A stretch of DNA of 64,000 nt, from positions 4,531,001-4,595,000 of the forward strand of contig NC_091865.1 of NCBI RefSeq assembly GCF_019399895.1. Reading direction: 5' to 3'. The notes below the pieces were generated by a model. The model was not told the origin of the DNA. It searched no databases and was given only the letters and a program-made list of their open reading frames with translations. A program made the position numbers and the translations under genes. This DNA comes from Cardiocondyla obscurior. Taxonomy: Eukaryota > Arthropoda > Insecta > Hymenoptera > Formicidae. Shown piece after piece: positions 21,173 through 32,629 of the stretch. Position 1 is the stretch's first letter, and each line of letters starts with the position of its first letter.

Positions 21173-22008
21173 ACTTTATCCGAGCGCGTGCTGGGAGGCG
21201 TCGATACAGATCGCGATCGCGGGCGTTTACGCGAGCGAGAGCGACGTTCGGAAGAAGGGTTGGCCTTCAGTAAATCAAAAATGTTCCGATTCAGCGAGAT
21301 TAGCTTAGAAAGCGAGACGCGACAGGCGGAAATTGCATCAGCTAAATCGGCGGCGGAAGAAGGCGACGGAACAGCTTCGAAAGTCGCAGGCGCGGGTGTC
21401 GCGGTTGTCTCGGTCTTGACAATCTTTTTAGGTGGCTGAGAGATGACCATAACTTGAGAGCCACTATCCATCATTTCGTCAGCCGCTGTCGCGAGTTTGT
21501 CAAGCATTGAAGCATGAAATATGCGTAAAAGTCTTTGCGAGCTGGCCGGAAGCAAGTCAAGCCACTTGACGCGCAGAACAGCCTCGGTAGCCCTGTCACC
21601 AGCCAGAGTTCGCATGTGGCGAAGTAGCTGGGACGGTTTCCTGTCACCCAGCTCTAGCTGAGTGAGAAGCTTTCGCAGCTGGCGATCCGCGGAATCGCTC
21701 AGCCGCTCTAATATAGAAGCCTTAAGGCGATTGTACTTGCCGGAGGCAGGAGGCTTTTTGATGATGTCCGCCACTTCCTGCAGGCTGTCAACGTCGAGCT
21801 TGGCCACCACCATGTTGAATTTGCTGCTGTCAGAGACGATACGGTGGATTTGAAAGATGGCTTCCACCTGGAAGAACCACAGCTCAGGATTGTCCTTCCA
21901 GAAGGCCGGCAGTCGGCAGCTGGCAGCTAGCTCCGAAGTCTCCTCCGAATTGAGCACCAGGCAATCGCGGCGGCTGAGGCGCCGCATGCGGCGTTGATTG
22001 AGCCGCAC
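21076..22008 (-). CDS. gag: Element C gag
   Basis: The frame is 310 codons. The capsid-like region (FWKDNPELWFFQVEAIFQIH; later LRKLLTQLELGDRKPSQLLRHMR) is shared with E and H. The C-terminal finger is CYYHRRWRKAAKNCQQPC, spaced C-x2-H-x9-C-x3-C instead of the usual CCHC knuckle. The N terminus is uncertain: another open frame at 21884-22168 overlaps it and may be the original start, shifted. The gag stop is part of the frameshift signal. Confidence 0.75.
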   Translation of the reverse strand: MRLNQRRMRRLSRRDCLVLNSEETSELAASCRLPAFWKDNPELWFFQVEAIFQIHRIVSDSSKFNMVVAKLDVDSLQEVADIIKKPPASGKYNRLKASILERLSDSADRQLRKLLTQLELGDRKPSQLLRHMRTLAGDRATEAVLRVKWLDLLPASSQRLLRIFHASMLDKLATAADEMMDSGSQVMVISQPPKKIVKTETTATPAPATFEAVPSPSSAADLADAISACRVSLSKLISLNRNIFDLLKANPSSERRSRSRKRPRSRSVSTPPSTRSDKVCYYHRRWRKAAKNCQQPCDFQAASSPVPSGN

Positions 22009-22200
22009 GAGGGGAAGCCGTTGGCCCGTCGTTGCGAGTCAGGTCGACATAATCGGCCGAGGCAGCCTCGCCTGTCGCGGGCTGATCAGACTCGGCGGAG
22101 AACATCTCCTTCGACGGGGTGAGCATGATAGCCATAATCACACTCGCGCACCAGACGTTCAGAGACAAGACAAGTTGTCACTTGGCGACGAATCACTTAG

Positions 22201-22218
22201 ATCACGTCGGGGTCACCA
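22201..22218 (-). other. Element C primer binding site, tRNA-Trp
   Basis: On the minus strand it reads TGGTGACCCCGACGTGAT, complementary to the 3' end of eukaryotic tRNA-Trp including CCA. It lies three bases inside the 5' LTR. Confidence 0.85.
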
Positions 22219-22221
22219 ATT

Positions 22222-22708
22222 TGGGATCTCACAGGTTCGCGGGTTAGGAAGCGCGCAGGGAACACAGTAAAATACCCAAGAAATAAAAATTAATGAAATG
22301 TAATTCCAAACTTAATAAAGAAAATTACAAAATAATAAAGTAATAAAGTACAAAGTAATAAAGAACGAAAGATTTGATATAAACTAGTCGCATGCGCGAG
22401 GTACGACTTCTGGTGCTGGACTGACGCTCCGACACGTCGCCAGCATAGAAGTACAAAGGAAGTTCTTTGTGGCTTATCAGCCCTTTATCTTTAAGACGGG
22501 ACTTCCCGGTGCATCATCCAGGAGATGATGCAACGCTGCGTCAGCGGAAGCTGACGAAAGAGCTTCCGTTGCCAAGCCGGACTGTTGCTAGGCAAGGAAG
22601 ACAATGGGGAAGATAGTGCGCGGCACTAACAATTGCTTGCGACGACGGCCGGTCGCAGGTAATACCGGTCCCGTCATCTGCCGGGGTGCAGCCAAATCTG
22701 CACCCACA
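22222..22708 (-). repeat. Element C 5' LTR
   Basis: 487 bp, the partner of 17458-17943, with one extra base and a handful of substitutions. The outer flank is TATA, within TA-rich host sequence. Confidence 0.85.
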
Positions 22709-24291
22709 TATATATAATTTTTAAAATTTTAGTGGAACCGTTTTGAACGGAAGGAGAAAATAAGGGTTAAATAAATGTTAAGACTTACTTTTTGTTGACT
22801 TCGATTATCTCGGAGGAGTCCTTGATCCTTAGACGAGTTTCTTTATTTTCAAAGGGTACACAAAGGTGTCACAAGTCACTTTTAACACAAAGAGCGAATT
22901 TTCATACGGAGATGGTTCAGAGACTGAATGAGAGCGAGTCCCGCCGAAACACGCGGCTTTATAACTTCGGAAAAGGGGAGGACTAGCGCCAGGTTTTCAT
23001 TTTTGAAAAAGCCAGTGTTCTTATTTGCCAGCCGTGTCTCTCCACTTTTCCTTTTTCTTAATTATTGGTCACTCAGTTCTCATCCCTTCTTTGATTTTCT
23101 TAAGCTCTAGTTTTCGCCCTTAGGTTTTTAATTTGTGGTGAGGAGTTCCCGATATCTATTGGCCCGAGAGAAAAGATTTGTTCGTACTAATCTCCGCCCG
23201 CATGGCTTCCCCTTCCAACCTTCCAGAATATTGTCATTGACAGTTGGGAGAAAATTCTTAAAGGCCTCTTTTCGTTATTGCCGGGTCGCGTTTGTTTATA
23301 CTATAAACAAACTTTATGGAATCCGACCGCGTGTCATGTTCTTACGATCGCAGGACTTTCGCGCCTTTGTTCTGCTATATCTCGGGGCCATGGTATAACT
23401 GCGATCTCAAGTGCTTCACTTATCGCCAGATATTCGATATTGATTCTAAATCATTTTGGGACCCTATTAGTTTAATGTCTTTTGAAGAGTTTTCTGTTTA
23501 GATTTCCGTCGGCATCTATAGCGTGATTGTTTTAAGTTTAATTTAAGCATCCGGCGATAAGGGCATCAGAGTATAAAATTATTTCTTCTGGAAGCTTGGA
23601 AGTTTTCTCTCGTCAATAAATAGTCTCGGTTTACTCCGTTTATCTAATTTATTAGTCGCGTGTCGGAAAAAAGGAGATGTGGAGTCCAAGGACTTAACAA
23701 CAGTATTAGTTTGTCATTATAAGGAATACCTTACTTTTGTTAATGTTTTCAAAAATAATTGTTTTAATGGTAAACTACTGGTTTTTAATATGTATGTAGA
23801 TTTTCATGAGCCACTGTATATATTACTGTATAAATTAGAAAAAATAACAAACATTATTAGGTTATTTATTTAATAATTAATAACTTTTGTTTAATTAACT
23901 ATAATAAGGTAATGATATACATTTAAATATACAAGTTATTAAATTATAACTATGTCGTTTGTAAAAGAAATAATCAATATAAATGCAAAACTGATAATTT
24001 ATTGATAAATACGTCCTAATTAGTGCATTAAAAAAATATATAAATTTATATACAAAATGTATTGTATAATATTAAAAAAAATTATTGAAATTTGATATCA
24101 CGTTTATAGAACAGCGATGTTGTAAATGAATTCTTAGCTGTTAAAATTTTATTATACATTTTATTCTTGTTGTAGTGATGTCAGAACTGTGAAATACGAT
24201 AAAGATCCTTTTAAGATCTGCAAATAATATGAAAACATTGTTTTAAATTTTAAATAATTAATAATAAAATGTTATTACGTTTTGTGTATAC
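22709..24291. other. Host intergenic sequence
   Basis: No convincing gene. 22730-23660 is moderately GC-balanced and may hold decayed repeat sequence; from 23700 on it is AT-rich. A short last exon of the odorant receptor may lie at about 24160-24190, where a CACAG acceptor precedes a few codons and a stop, but this is uncertain. Confidence 0.5.
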
Positions 24292-26939
24292 CCAGCTAAA
24301 AGTCATCAGTGACATAACGTATATCTTGCCACCTTTTACTTGGCACGGATGAGCTGCACGTAGTAATGTTAATTTCAGAAGGTGTTTTGATCTCAATGAA
24401 ATATTATACCAGTCGCAGCTGTAACTAATAATACTAAAATTAATTTTCTCTATCAGTTTTATTTTTTTACAAACTAGCAATGACTCTTAAATTGTTTAAG
24501 AAACGTAAAAAAAAACTGAATTATACAAAATATAGTATATTATTTCTGATACTGCACTTTTTTTTAATTTAATGTATTATGCTCAAACTGAAACAATCTT
24601 AAAATTTGCTACGTTAACTTTCTTTGCCAATAAGCTGTTTTATACATATGTATATTATTCATTAAACAGCAAAATAAAGATTTTAAGTTAAATCATAAAT
24701 TATTCAACGTTCCTGCCTTCTGCTTTAATTCTTTCCGTGTTTTGATTTAATGAATTATTTCTTTCTCAACAAACTCATCAACATGTTAACAATGTGTTAA
24801 CAAATTTAATCATGAAATTGTAATAGATTCCGCTCAATTGCGTCCCCGTTTAACTATTTTCTTGCCACCACAGTGCATCATTATCTAAATTATTATTACA
24901 AAAAAAGTAAAAAGTTTCAAGAGACGTTTTATTACTAAAAAAAAGAGATTTAATATAAAAAACTAGCATCAATTTGTAATGGTCAGCAAAATAATGATCA
25001 ATTAACACGTACAAAAATTTAATACGCTTAGATTACAGATATGTATATATTCGCATTAATTTAAGAACCGCTTCAGCGTTAGCGCATACATTTTATTTTA
25101 GCATATAGATCTTTTAAATAATTATTAACTTAATAAATGCGTACATTACGTTTTGAAAACTGCTGCTGTAGTCGATCAATTTCTGAGAAATCCAACTCAA
25201 ATAAAATATAACTAACACTTGTCCCATAGTAGCAGAAAAAATTCTGATTAATTCCTCTAACTGAGTATCTAGCATTACTAACTTAAATATATAATTTTAT
25301 AAGATATTATTTGAAGATATTATTATAATTTACAACTTCTACGTTTAATTCCTAATGTTTACCTCTGCCGCGCCGAAACTCAAACTTATAACTATATTTC
25401 CCAGTATAAATAAAAATGCTGTTGAATAGTTAGCCGAAAGTATATCGGAAAGTCTATACACACAAATATGTTTTTAGTTTGTTGAAATAAATCTAATATA
25501 ATTATAGTTTAATTGAAACTTAATATAAAATATTATTAAAATAAATACAAGTATTTTATTTACTATATAATTTAAAAATAATATTTTAGTTTCTATTAAA
25601 AATAAAGATTGATACTAACTTTAACGCATGTTTATAGGATTCAATACAATTAATTATATCGTGATATGCTTTGTCATCTTCAATTTTTGGCTCAAGATGT
25701 ACGAAATCTGAACCGCGTATGCGTTCTATATTGTACCTATTAAATATAATCCTTAAATCGCCGTATTTAAAAAAATGCAAAAACGACTTACCGTAAACAT
25801 TCGAACAACGCGCAGATATGTAGAATACACATTGTGAATGTGATATCGACAGCTATAACAGTGGTGATTATGTAAAATACGGCAATAAATGCATGAAGCA
25901 TCAATAAATTGAAATATTTATCCAAATTGAGAACATGTTCTATGCGATATAAAAACTCGGGCGTATATGTTTCATTTGTCGGTAGAAGTTGATGGATTTT
26001 ATTAATGACAACTGGTGGTCCACAGTAAAGAAACCAAAGTGTATAAATAACAACTGAAATTAATTAATTCATTCATTTTTTCGTTATTTTAAAAGTCACA
26101 TTATTTTAATGCAGCATAAACCAACTGATTTAAAACTCAAATTAAAAAATTAAAATAAAAAGTTAAGCGCAACTAAAAATATATATTTTGTAAACACTGT
26201 TTAACTATACTTTCTTGAGAATTTTTTTTTTAATAAAAAAGATAAAAACATTTTTACATTTTGGATAACAACGATAAACAACATGAAATGTAGCTCGGGA
26301 CACGGTGTAATGTTAATAAAAACAATACCGTGATTTGTCACATTATTATATTTGTATAATTCATATTTAAAAACAAATTTATTGTTTTTTATTAATGAAT
26401 TCAAACACGACTTACTCATGTATGGTTTTGTTATTGACATATATTCTTCCGCGAAATTTTCCAATATTTCTTTCTCTGGTCCTATATGTTTTACTTTCCA
26501 TGTTTCTTCGATGTCCTCCAAAAACTCTTTCATCTGTAACTCAAAGAAATAGTGCGATAGGACATTATGAAATAATCTAATTAGCTTTGCATGTGGGGAA
26601 ACTAATATACGAACGTAGTGCTTAGTAAGCGCGCAGTTAAAAAACTTTACAATGACGAAGCTATTTATCAATAATGGTGACAGATTTATCATGATGATGT
26701 TCATATTTGTAATCCCAGCTACTAAACCCCACATCTGCTAAAAATTAAAAACAATTAATTTATGTTGTGACCAATTTCTGTTGTATTTTAAACACCTCGA
26801 ACGCTGTCAAACTTAAAATGAATATTGACGCGACACCGAACAGTATATAACTCTTTAGTCGTGACTGAAATGGCCATTGACCGAGAATACACAGCAATCT
26901 TTTGTTAAAATAATAGTAGCGGTTGTCAAAGAAAGACAT
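24292..26939 (-). CDS. Odorant receptor (7tm_6 family), spliced host gene
   Basis: Insect odorant receptors are seven-transmembrane ligand-gated channel subunits in olfactory neurons. Exons on the minus strand: 26939-26796 (ATG, MSFFDNRYYYFNKRLL), 26734-26615, 26533 to about 26412, 26055-25792, 25736-25620, 25453-25363, 25260-25145 and 24418-24292. Most have GT donors and AG acceptors with matching phases. Family signs are GQWPFQSRLKSYILFG, EETWKVKHIGPEKEILENFAEE, LSWISQKLIDYSS, CDWYN and the final HPCQVKGGKIYVMSLMTFS. At the third junction the strong donor GTAAGT would shift the frame, while a weaker GT four bases on keeps it. The gene may therefore be intact or newly damaged. The last short exon is not settled. 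Confidence 0.85.
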
Positions 26940-28235
26940 AATGTCTCGAAAAGCTAAAGAAGTTTGAAACGATTAGATATTTCGTTGAATTTTCTAATGG
27001 CAAAATTTATTTCTTTAAAGTAATATTTCCGTATTCCTTTGAAAATTTTTTCCGAAAGAAAAGTAACACGATGAAAGAGAATAAAGTATATATTCTATAG
27101 CAGTTGTGATATAACATATTCAGTTGTGTTTCTCTGGATACTCTTTGTGATTGAAAACGTCTATAACTACAATTGTTTATTCATCGGTTTATACGTTGCT
27201 TTATACGTAAAAGAATATTTCTGAAACTGTAAGATAGATTATATTTAAAAATGCAACAAGAATATAAAACCGTCTTATTTTATATAAACCGTCAATGTTA
27301 ATCGGTATCGAAGATATATGCTTTGTGAAATTTAATAGTTTTTGGATTAACATTATAGTACAAAATTAATTTTTCAAGAAAATAAAGAAAACGCTAAGTA
27401 TATGCACTCCTCTTATATAAAAATTTTATATAAAAAGTAATGCCAGTTCATAATTATCAGTAAAATAATAAAATTAATAAGAACCAAGTTGACATACAAA
27501 AACTTGGCGTATTACGTTGCATTGTGTTTTAATGCAATTCGGATAAGGTAATTTTGTAGCGATACTATTTCTTTTTATGAAACATAGTAGTGCTCATGTA
27601 CCGAAACCATTTTATTTTTACACGAATTGAAAGATACTTAAATTACAGGATCTCTAAGACGATAAATCAAGTTACAAATAAATTCAATAAGTTTGATTTG
27701 ATATAAGTGAATAATGTTAGTATTTTTCATATGCGTTATCTATAAAAAGAAATATAGCGATCAATTTAAATTTAACTCATTTTATGTGCCTTATTTAACA
27801 TATGCATTCACCTTACTTGACTACAACTACCATCTTTTTCGCTGCTGCAGCAAACCTGTATAAACTTAGCACTCAATTTTTAAATAATTTTTTTCTACAG
27901 AAATAGACAGTATTTTATTTGTAGTTTGCAGTAAAAATAATTTTGCTTACAGGTTGACTAATTAAAAATAAAAAGGTTAAAAAATGAATTGCATCCGACA
28001 TTGAAATATCTCAAATCCACTTACGCAATTCTCTTAAGAATTGTCTGTAGTTATTTACAGTACTTTTGCTTTCGTTTGTAATTGAATGATTTAAAAGTTA
28101 TTAACAAAAATTAGTATTGCAATATTTGTTAATAATAAATACAAATAAAAAAAGTTAATTATTTAAAAATTGATAGTCAACAATGCATGTAGAGTCGTTT
28201 ATCTGTAACACAAAACTATTTTTTGTTTGAGCTAA
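26940..28235. other. Host AT-rich intergenic sequence
   Basis: This is upstream of the odorant receptor. No coding frame or repeat boundary was seen. It may hold the receptor's promoter, but no element can be named. Confidence 0.5.
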
Positions 28236-28239
28236 ATTT

Positions 28240-28560
28240 TACTTTAAGGGGGTGAAACCACCCTTTACAAATAGAAGGGCTTTTCGCTTTTTTCGATATA
28301 ACTCAAAAACTATTCAAGATATAAAAAAATATTTTATACAAAAGTTTTATGGTAATAATACTTCTATTTAGCTGCAGTAACAGAACTAAAAAAAATAATT
28401 TTTTTTAACAAAATTGTTTATAAAATAAAAAACATTTTTTTTAATTATGTTAATGCAGTTAAATAGAGGTGTTTTTATCATAAAACTTTCATATAAAACA
28501 TTTTCTGATATTTTGAATAGTTTTTAAGATATAAGGGGAAAAACGAAAGTCTTTACATAT
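28240..28560. repeat. Imperfect fold-back repeat, MITE-like
   Basis: Two arms of about 100 bp (around 28300-28380 and 28450-28540) are imperfect reverse complements: the arm with AACTATTCAAGATAT pairs with the arm ending GATATTTTGAATAGTT, and both carry a CTGCAGTAAC/GTTAATGCAG centre. The left end has a GGGGGTGAAACCACCC palindrome. No terminal duplication was identified. Element B inserted 25 bp to the right. Confidence 0.6.
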
Positions 28561-28584
28561 CAAAATAGTTTATCTTCATAAGAA

Positions 28585-28997
28585 TGTTGTAACCCGACCC
28601 TGGCAACAGCAAGGCCGCGCACGCGAAGGCGCAGGCCGGGTTAACAACCAGCGTCGATCGGATCTTCCGATCGCGGAATCCGCTGACCGATCGACGCCTT
28701 GCACTTTTCGCATAGGCAATGACCGAACGCGGTCACTGTCCTATGCGCCCGAAATCCGCGGACTGTTGCTTTTCCGCCTTAGCAACAGTCGCGTATAAAA
28801 CCCGCGGCCACCGAACGCCCGCGGGTCATTCTAACTAATAACTACTACACCGGGGTAACGCTGCCCGAAGTCTGAGCAAACAAACAGAGGGAAATAAAGA
28901 ACATCTACGTAAAAAAAGGAGTTTACAATTTATTTGGTCCTCGCGGATATACAAAAGAACCGGGAGGACGGACCCCTTGCACCGTCCTGGTGCAACA
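28585..28997 (+). repeat. Element B 5' LTR with core promoter and polyadenylation signals
   Basis: It runs from TGTTGTAACCC to GGTGCAACA. A TATAAAA box lies at 28794-28800 and AATAAA at 28893-28898, so the RNA start should fall between about 28820 and 28890. Upstream is a 10-bp hairpin, GACTGTTGCT/AGCAACAGTC (28761-28790). The end carries the TTGCACCG...GGTGCAA hairpin. Confidence 0.9.
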
Positions 28998-29000
28998 TTT

Positions 29001-29018
29001 TGGTGGCAACGGTGGGAT
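29001..29018 (+). other. Element B primer binding site, tRNA-Leu
   Basis: TGGTGGCAACGGTGGGAT, three bases after the LTR, is complementary to tRNA-Leu 3' ends (…ATCCCACCGCTGCCACCA) with one mismatch. Confidence 0.75.
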
Positions 29019-29322
29019 CCGCCCCCCGGCGAGGCACCGCTCCGGCGACGTCCTCCTATTCGCGACGGGCCATATAGAAGATTTCTGAAACAAAAGAACA
29101 AAAAGTGAGAAATCGGACTCACCCTATACATAAAAAGAAGACTAGGACAGCACAAGCAGCGTTTCTGCCGATATCGCACGCGCTCGACACCAGAGAAGCG
29201 ACCAGCTGAGAGACAAGCCAAGGTAGCAGCAGCCCGGCCGCAGCCACTCGAAGGAACGGACAGCCGTGGACAAGGACCGGAAGGAAAAGGGGACGAGAAA
29301 ACCCGGAAGCAGAGACAGCGCC

Positions 29323-29342
29323 ATGCAGCACCTTGCGTTAGT
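29323..29342 (+). other. env: Element B env leader exon (ATG and splice donor)
   Basis: An ATG at 29323 is followed after six codons and two bases by the consensus donor GTAAGT at 29343. Joining to the env acceptor at 35371/35372 keeps the frame and would give a short hydrophobic N terminus like a signal peptide, which the env exon itself lacks. Unspliced, the same ATG gives only a seven-codon frame. This is a consensus-based inference. Confidence 0.6.
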
Positions 29343-29386
29343 GTAAGTCCGAAATAAAACTTTATTGTCAATCTTAACCCGACTAG

Positions 29387-30793
29387 TCGATTTCGCACGA
29401 AGAATTCGATTTGCGAGCTCAAATAGCCAACGAATCTTGGCTACATAGCGTATCAGGCCACAGGGCACGGCGACCACCCCCTGCAAACCCCCTAGGCATT
29501 GCAGCCGCCGCCCTACGCGAAATCCGCGATAACGTGCGTCGGGCATTAAATACAGAGAGCGATAGCGAAAGCTCAGCGGAACTTGATCCGCGCGAAGAAA
29601 CCGAACCGTGCGACGAAACCGACTTAAATTTAGCACGACCTACCGACGAAACGCGAAAAAGCGACCGGAAGAGGCTATTAGAAGAAGCAGGTAGCGATAT
29701 AAGCAACGTATCGCAACGCGGGGAATTCTCTCTTACCTCATACGACAGTAGTATATTTGATCCCGCGGAAATAGCAGACGAGTTAGAAATGCGACGACGC
29801 GGCCGAAACTCTACCCGCGATAATCAAGGGACCTCCTCAAGGCTCTACGAAAATCAACTAGCTGAAACAGACTCCGGCGAGCGAATTTTTATGGTATCAG
29901 ACAATGGCGAACGCGACGGAACGAGCGAATCGAGGGAGGAGGCCGCCGGCGGCACCCCTGTGACAACTGCCGACACCGTGATAAAGCGGCCCAGATCCGA
30001 ACCCCCTTCTCCGATCACACGGAGGCGCTCGCCAGCACCCCATAGTGATACTCTAAGCACGATCTTAGACGCCATACAAGAAATAAATAGGCGCTTAGAT
30101 CGGGTAGAAAGCGAGCTGAACACGTCGCGAGAACCGCTCCACTCCACACGAACGTCGGAACCGGTAGCCTTACGGAGAGAACCACTAACACACGACCGCG
30201 ATGACGTACGATTCTCGTTGGACAACCCCCGGCAATACCTGTCGATAAAGCATGCCCTCGAAACGATCCCTTCCTTCGACGGGAACGAGACGCACGCCAA
30301 AAAATTCATTAAAGCCTGTGAATACGTCGCGCGAAAAATAGACCCAGCGGACGAAAATGAACTATTAGCCGCAATCTTGTACACAAAACTGACGGGACGC
30401 GCGCTGTCGCGTTTCGAAACTAGGAAAGTCGTCGGATTTTCACAATTCTTAAGCGAAATAGAGGAAGCTTACGTGCAACGACGGGGCACCTCATATCTAC
30501 AAATCGACTTTAATAACTTGCGGCAACGACATGGTGAAAGCGCGCAAACTTTTGGATTCCGAGCAGACTCCCTCGCGACTGAGCTATACGACGCCTTAAG
30601 CGAAAACCCGAAATACTCAGATGACGAGAAACGCGGGATATGGAATTCTATACAGAAACAAGTACTACAAAATTATCAGGCCGGACTCCTCCCATATACT
30701 CAAATGATCGTACGGTCGCGGAACTATACTACGTTACAACAGGCCATCGCAGGGGCGGCTATGGAGGAAAGACAACGCGGTATCCCGACGTGA
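29387..30793 (+). pseudogene. gag: Element B gag (matrix/capsid part), ends at in-frame TGA
   Basis: Open from a stop at 29384 with no ATG before 29789, so the start is unclear. The first 150 residues are acidic/Ser-rich and disordered. A capsid-like region follows (YLSIKHALETIPSFDGNETHAKKFIKACEYV; later RGTSYLQIDFNNLRQ), matching the gypsy gag style of D. The frame stops at TGA 30791-30793, before the nucleocapsid, yet the same frame continues open into the zinc knuckles and pol. A C-to-T change in a CGA codon is the simplest explanation. Confidence 0.8.
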
Positions 30794-32629
30794 TCTTTCC
30801 TGGATCGCGACCCGCCGCCGCGACGCCCCCCGCCAGCCTGTCAAAAATGCGGGAAGCAAGGACACGCGGGATTCGAGTGTCGCACGAGCCGATACGCGCA
30901 ACGCTTCGCGTTATCGCGAGTCGATCATCCGCCACGCGTGCACACCACGACGAAACACTGCTCATATTGCAACATACCGGGGCACACGCGCGAGGAATGC
31001 CGACGCCTGAAACGCGAGACGGGACCTCGTGAAAACACTAGACGCGACTCCCGACCGAACCCTCCGCCGAGGAGGGCCCCCGTAGTAAACACCGCGCATT
31101 GTCGAGAGAGAGAACTGAATACAGAGACGGTAGGAAGCGGCCCGGGAAACACTGTTCCGCCGCGCCATCAGGAAACCCGACTCGCAAGAGATTATCAGAT
31201 AGCGCACCTGGCAGAAGACACGAAGAATCGACAGCTCGATCTCGTCACTCTACCAATCTTCCAAGCGAAAAACGGAAAGGCTACTTTCCTCGTCGACTCG
31301 GGTGCCGCGGTTACGCTTATTAAGGTGGGAAAACTAAAAGGCACCACCCCCATTTTCTCCGGTTCAACCGCACTAACGGGAGTAACGGGGCATAAGGCGA
31401 AAACACTCGGTAAGTGCAACGCCACAATCCGCCTCAGGGCTAACTTCGTGCACCACGATATGCACGTCATGCCGGACGATTTCCCCATCGATTACGAGGG
31501 AATTCTCGGGATGGACTTTTTAAAGACACAGCGGACCGTATATGACGTAGAGAACGGCCGCCTAAGTATAAACCGTGTGACGTTCCCGCTCCATCCGTAT
31601 GCTCGCATCATGTTACCGCCGCGAAGCGAGACCATCGTACGCGCGATTACAGACGAAAATCGGGTGGGCATAATCTACGCACACGAGCCTGCACCCGGGA
31701 TCTTGATCGGGAATTGCCTAGTCGATCCGATAGGCAACGCGTGTCCTATCAGCGTGATTAACACAACCGAAAAGCCGATAGTTTTTCCTACACTACGACT
31801 GGTCGTTCACCGAGCGGAATTTGCTGACTCGGCACCGGTACTCGCGTTACGCGATACGCTAAGCGACGGCAAGGTACAGACACGAATAAAAGCGTTAAAC
31901 GAGCAGTTGCGGACATCACACTTAAACAAGGAAGAGGAAGACAAGCTGCGGGTAATCTGCGCAAACTTTTGCGACACATTCTACCTCGCTGGCGATACTC
32001 TTTCTCACACTTCCGCGGTCGCGCACGAAATAAATAACGACGCGAAAATAAAACCTATAAACTGCCGACCCTACCGGTTGCCGGAGCGCCATAAAATAGA
32101 AGTAAATCGGCAGATAGATAAAATGATGAACGAAGGAATTATTCGCGAGAGCACGAGCCAGTGGAATGCGCCCATACTCGTGGTACCGAAGCGAGCCGAC
32201 GCGTCAGGAAATCCGAAGCTCCGGATAGTCGTCGATTTCCGGAATCTAAACGACGCCACAGTGGGAGATTCGTTCCCTATACCAAACATCACGGATATCC
32301 TAGACCAACTGGGAAACGCGAAATATTTTACAACCTTAGACCTCGCGTCAGGATACCATCAAATCCCTATGCACGAGGAGCACAAAAAGAAAACCGCGTT
32401 CTCAACGGCGTTGGGGCATTACGAATTCAATCGAATGCCGTTTGGATTGAAAAACGCGCCAGCTACTTTCCAACGACTCATGAACTCGGTACTATCGGGT
32501 CTCCAGGGAATAAAATGTCTTGTGTACCTCGATGATATCGTAATTTACGGGGCCTCGTTAGACGAACACAACAAGCGACTCGTGGAAGTATTAAAAAGAC
32601 TGCGTCAACAACCTGAAACTTCAACCTGA
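30794..32629 (+). pseudogene. pol: Element B nucleocapsid, protease and RT (N-terminal part of pol)
   Basis: Directly after the TGA the frame encodes two CCHC knuckles (CQKCGKQGHAGFEC and CSYCNIPGHTREEC). Then come protease (FLVDSGAAVTLIK) and RT (IVVDFRNLNDATVGD, LDLASGYHQIPM, FGLKNAPATFQRLM, YLDDIVIYG). The frame ends at 32629 because of a small indel near 32606: the next residues, matching LKLQPEKCEFLRKE, are in another frame. Gag and Pol would otherwise be one continuous frame. Confidence 0.9.

Larger units (their letters stand above)
17458..22708 (-). mobile_element. Element C: CsRn1-type Ty3/gypsy retrotransposon, decayed
   Basis: Complete minus-strand element with two LTRs, a tRNA-Trp primer site, gag with a CHCC finger, a frameshift signal, pol and a purine tract. 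There is no env. The two LTRs differ by few bases, but gag-pol has several nonsense codons and frameshifts. This copy could have been moved by a relative's enzymes or be older than its LTRs suggest. Element E is a better-preserved relative. The tRNA-Trp primer and CHCC finger are features I associate with the CsRn1/Kabuki clade. Confidence 0.85.

Noticed and set aside
28835..29636. Minus-strand frames opposite the B leader and gag start
   Set aside because: No splice signals, no motif and no counterpart in A are visible, unlike the antisense exon at 34608-34910.
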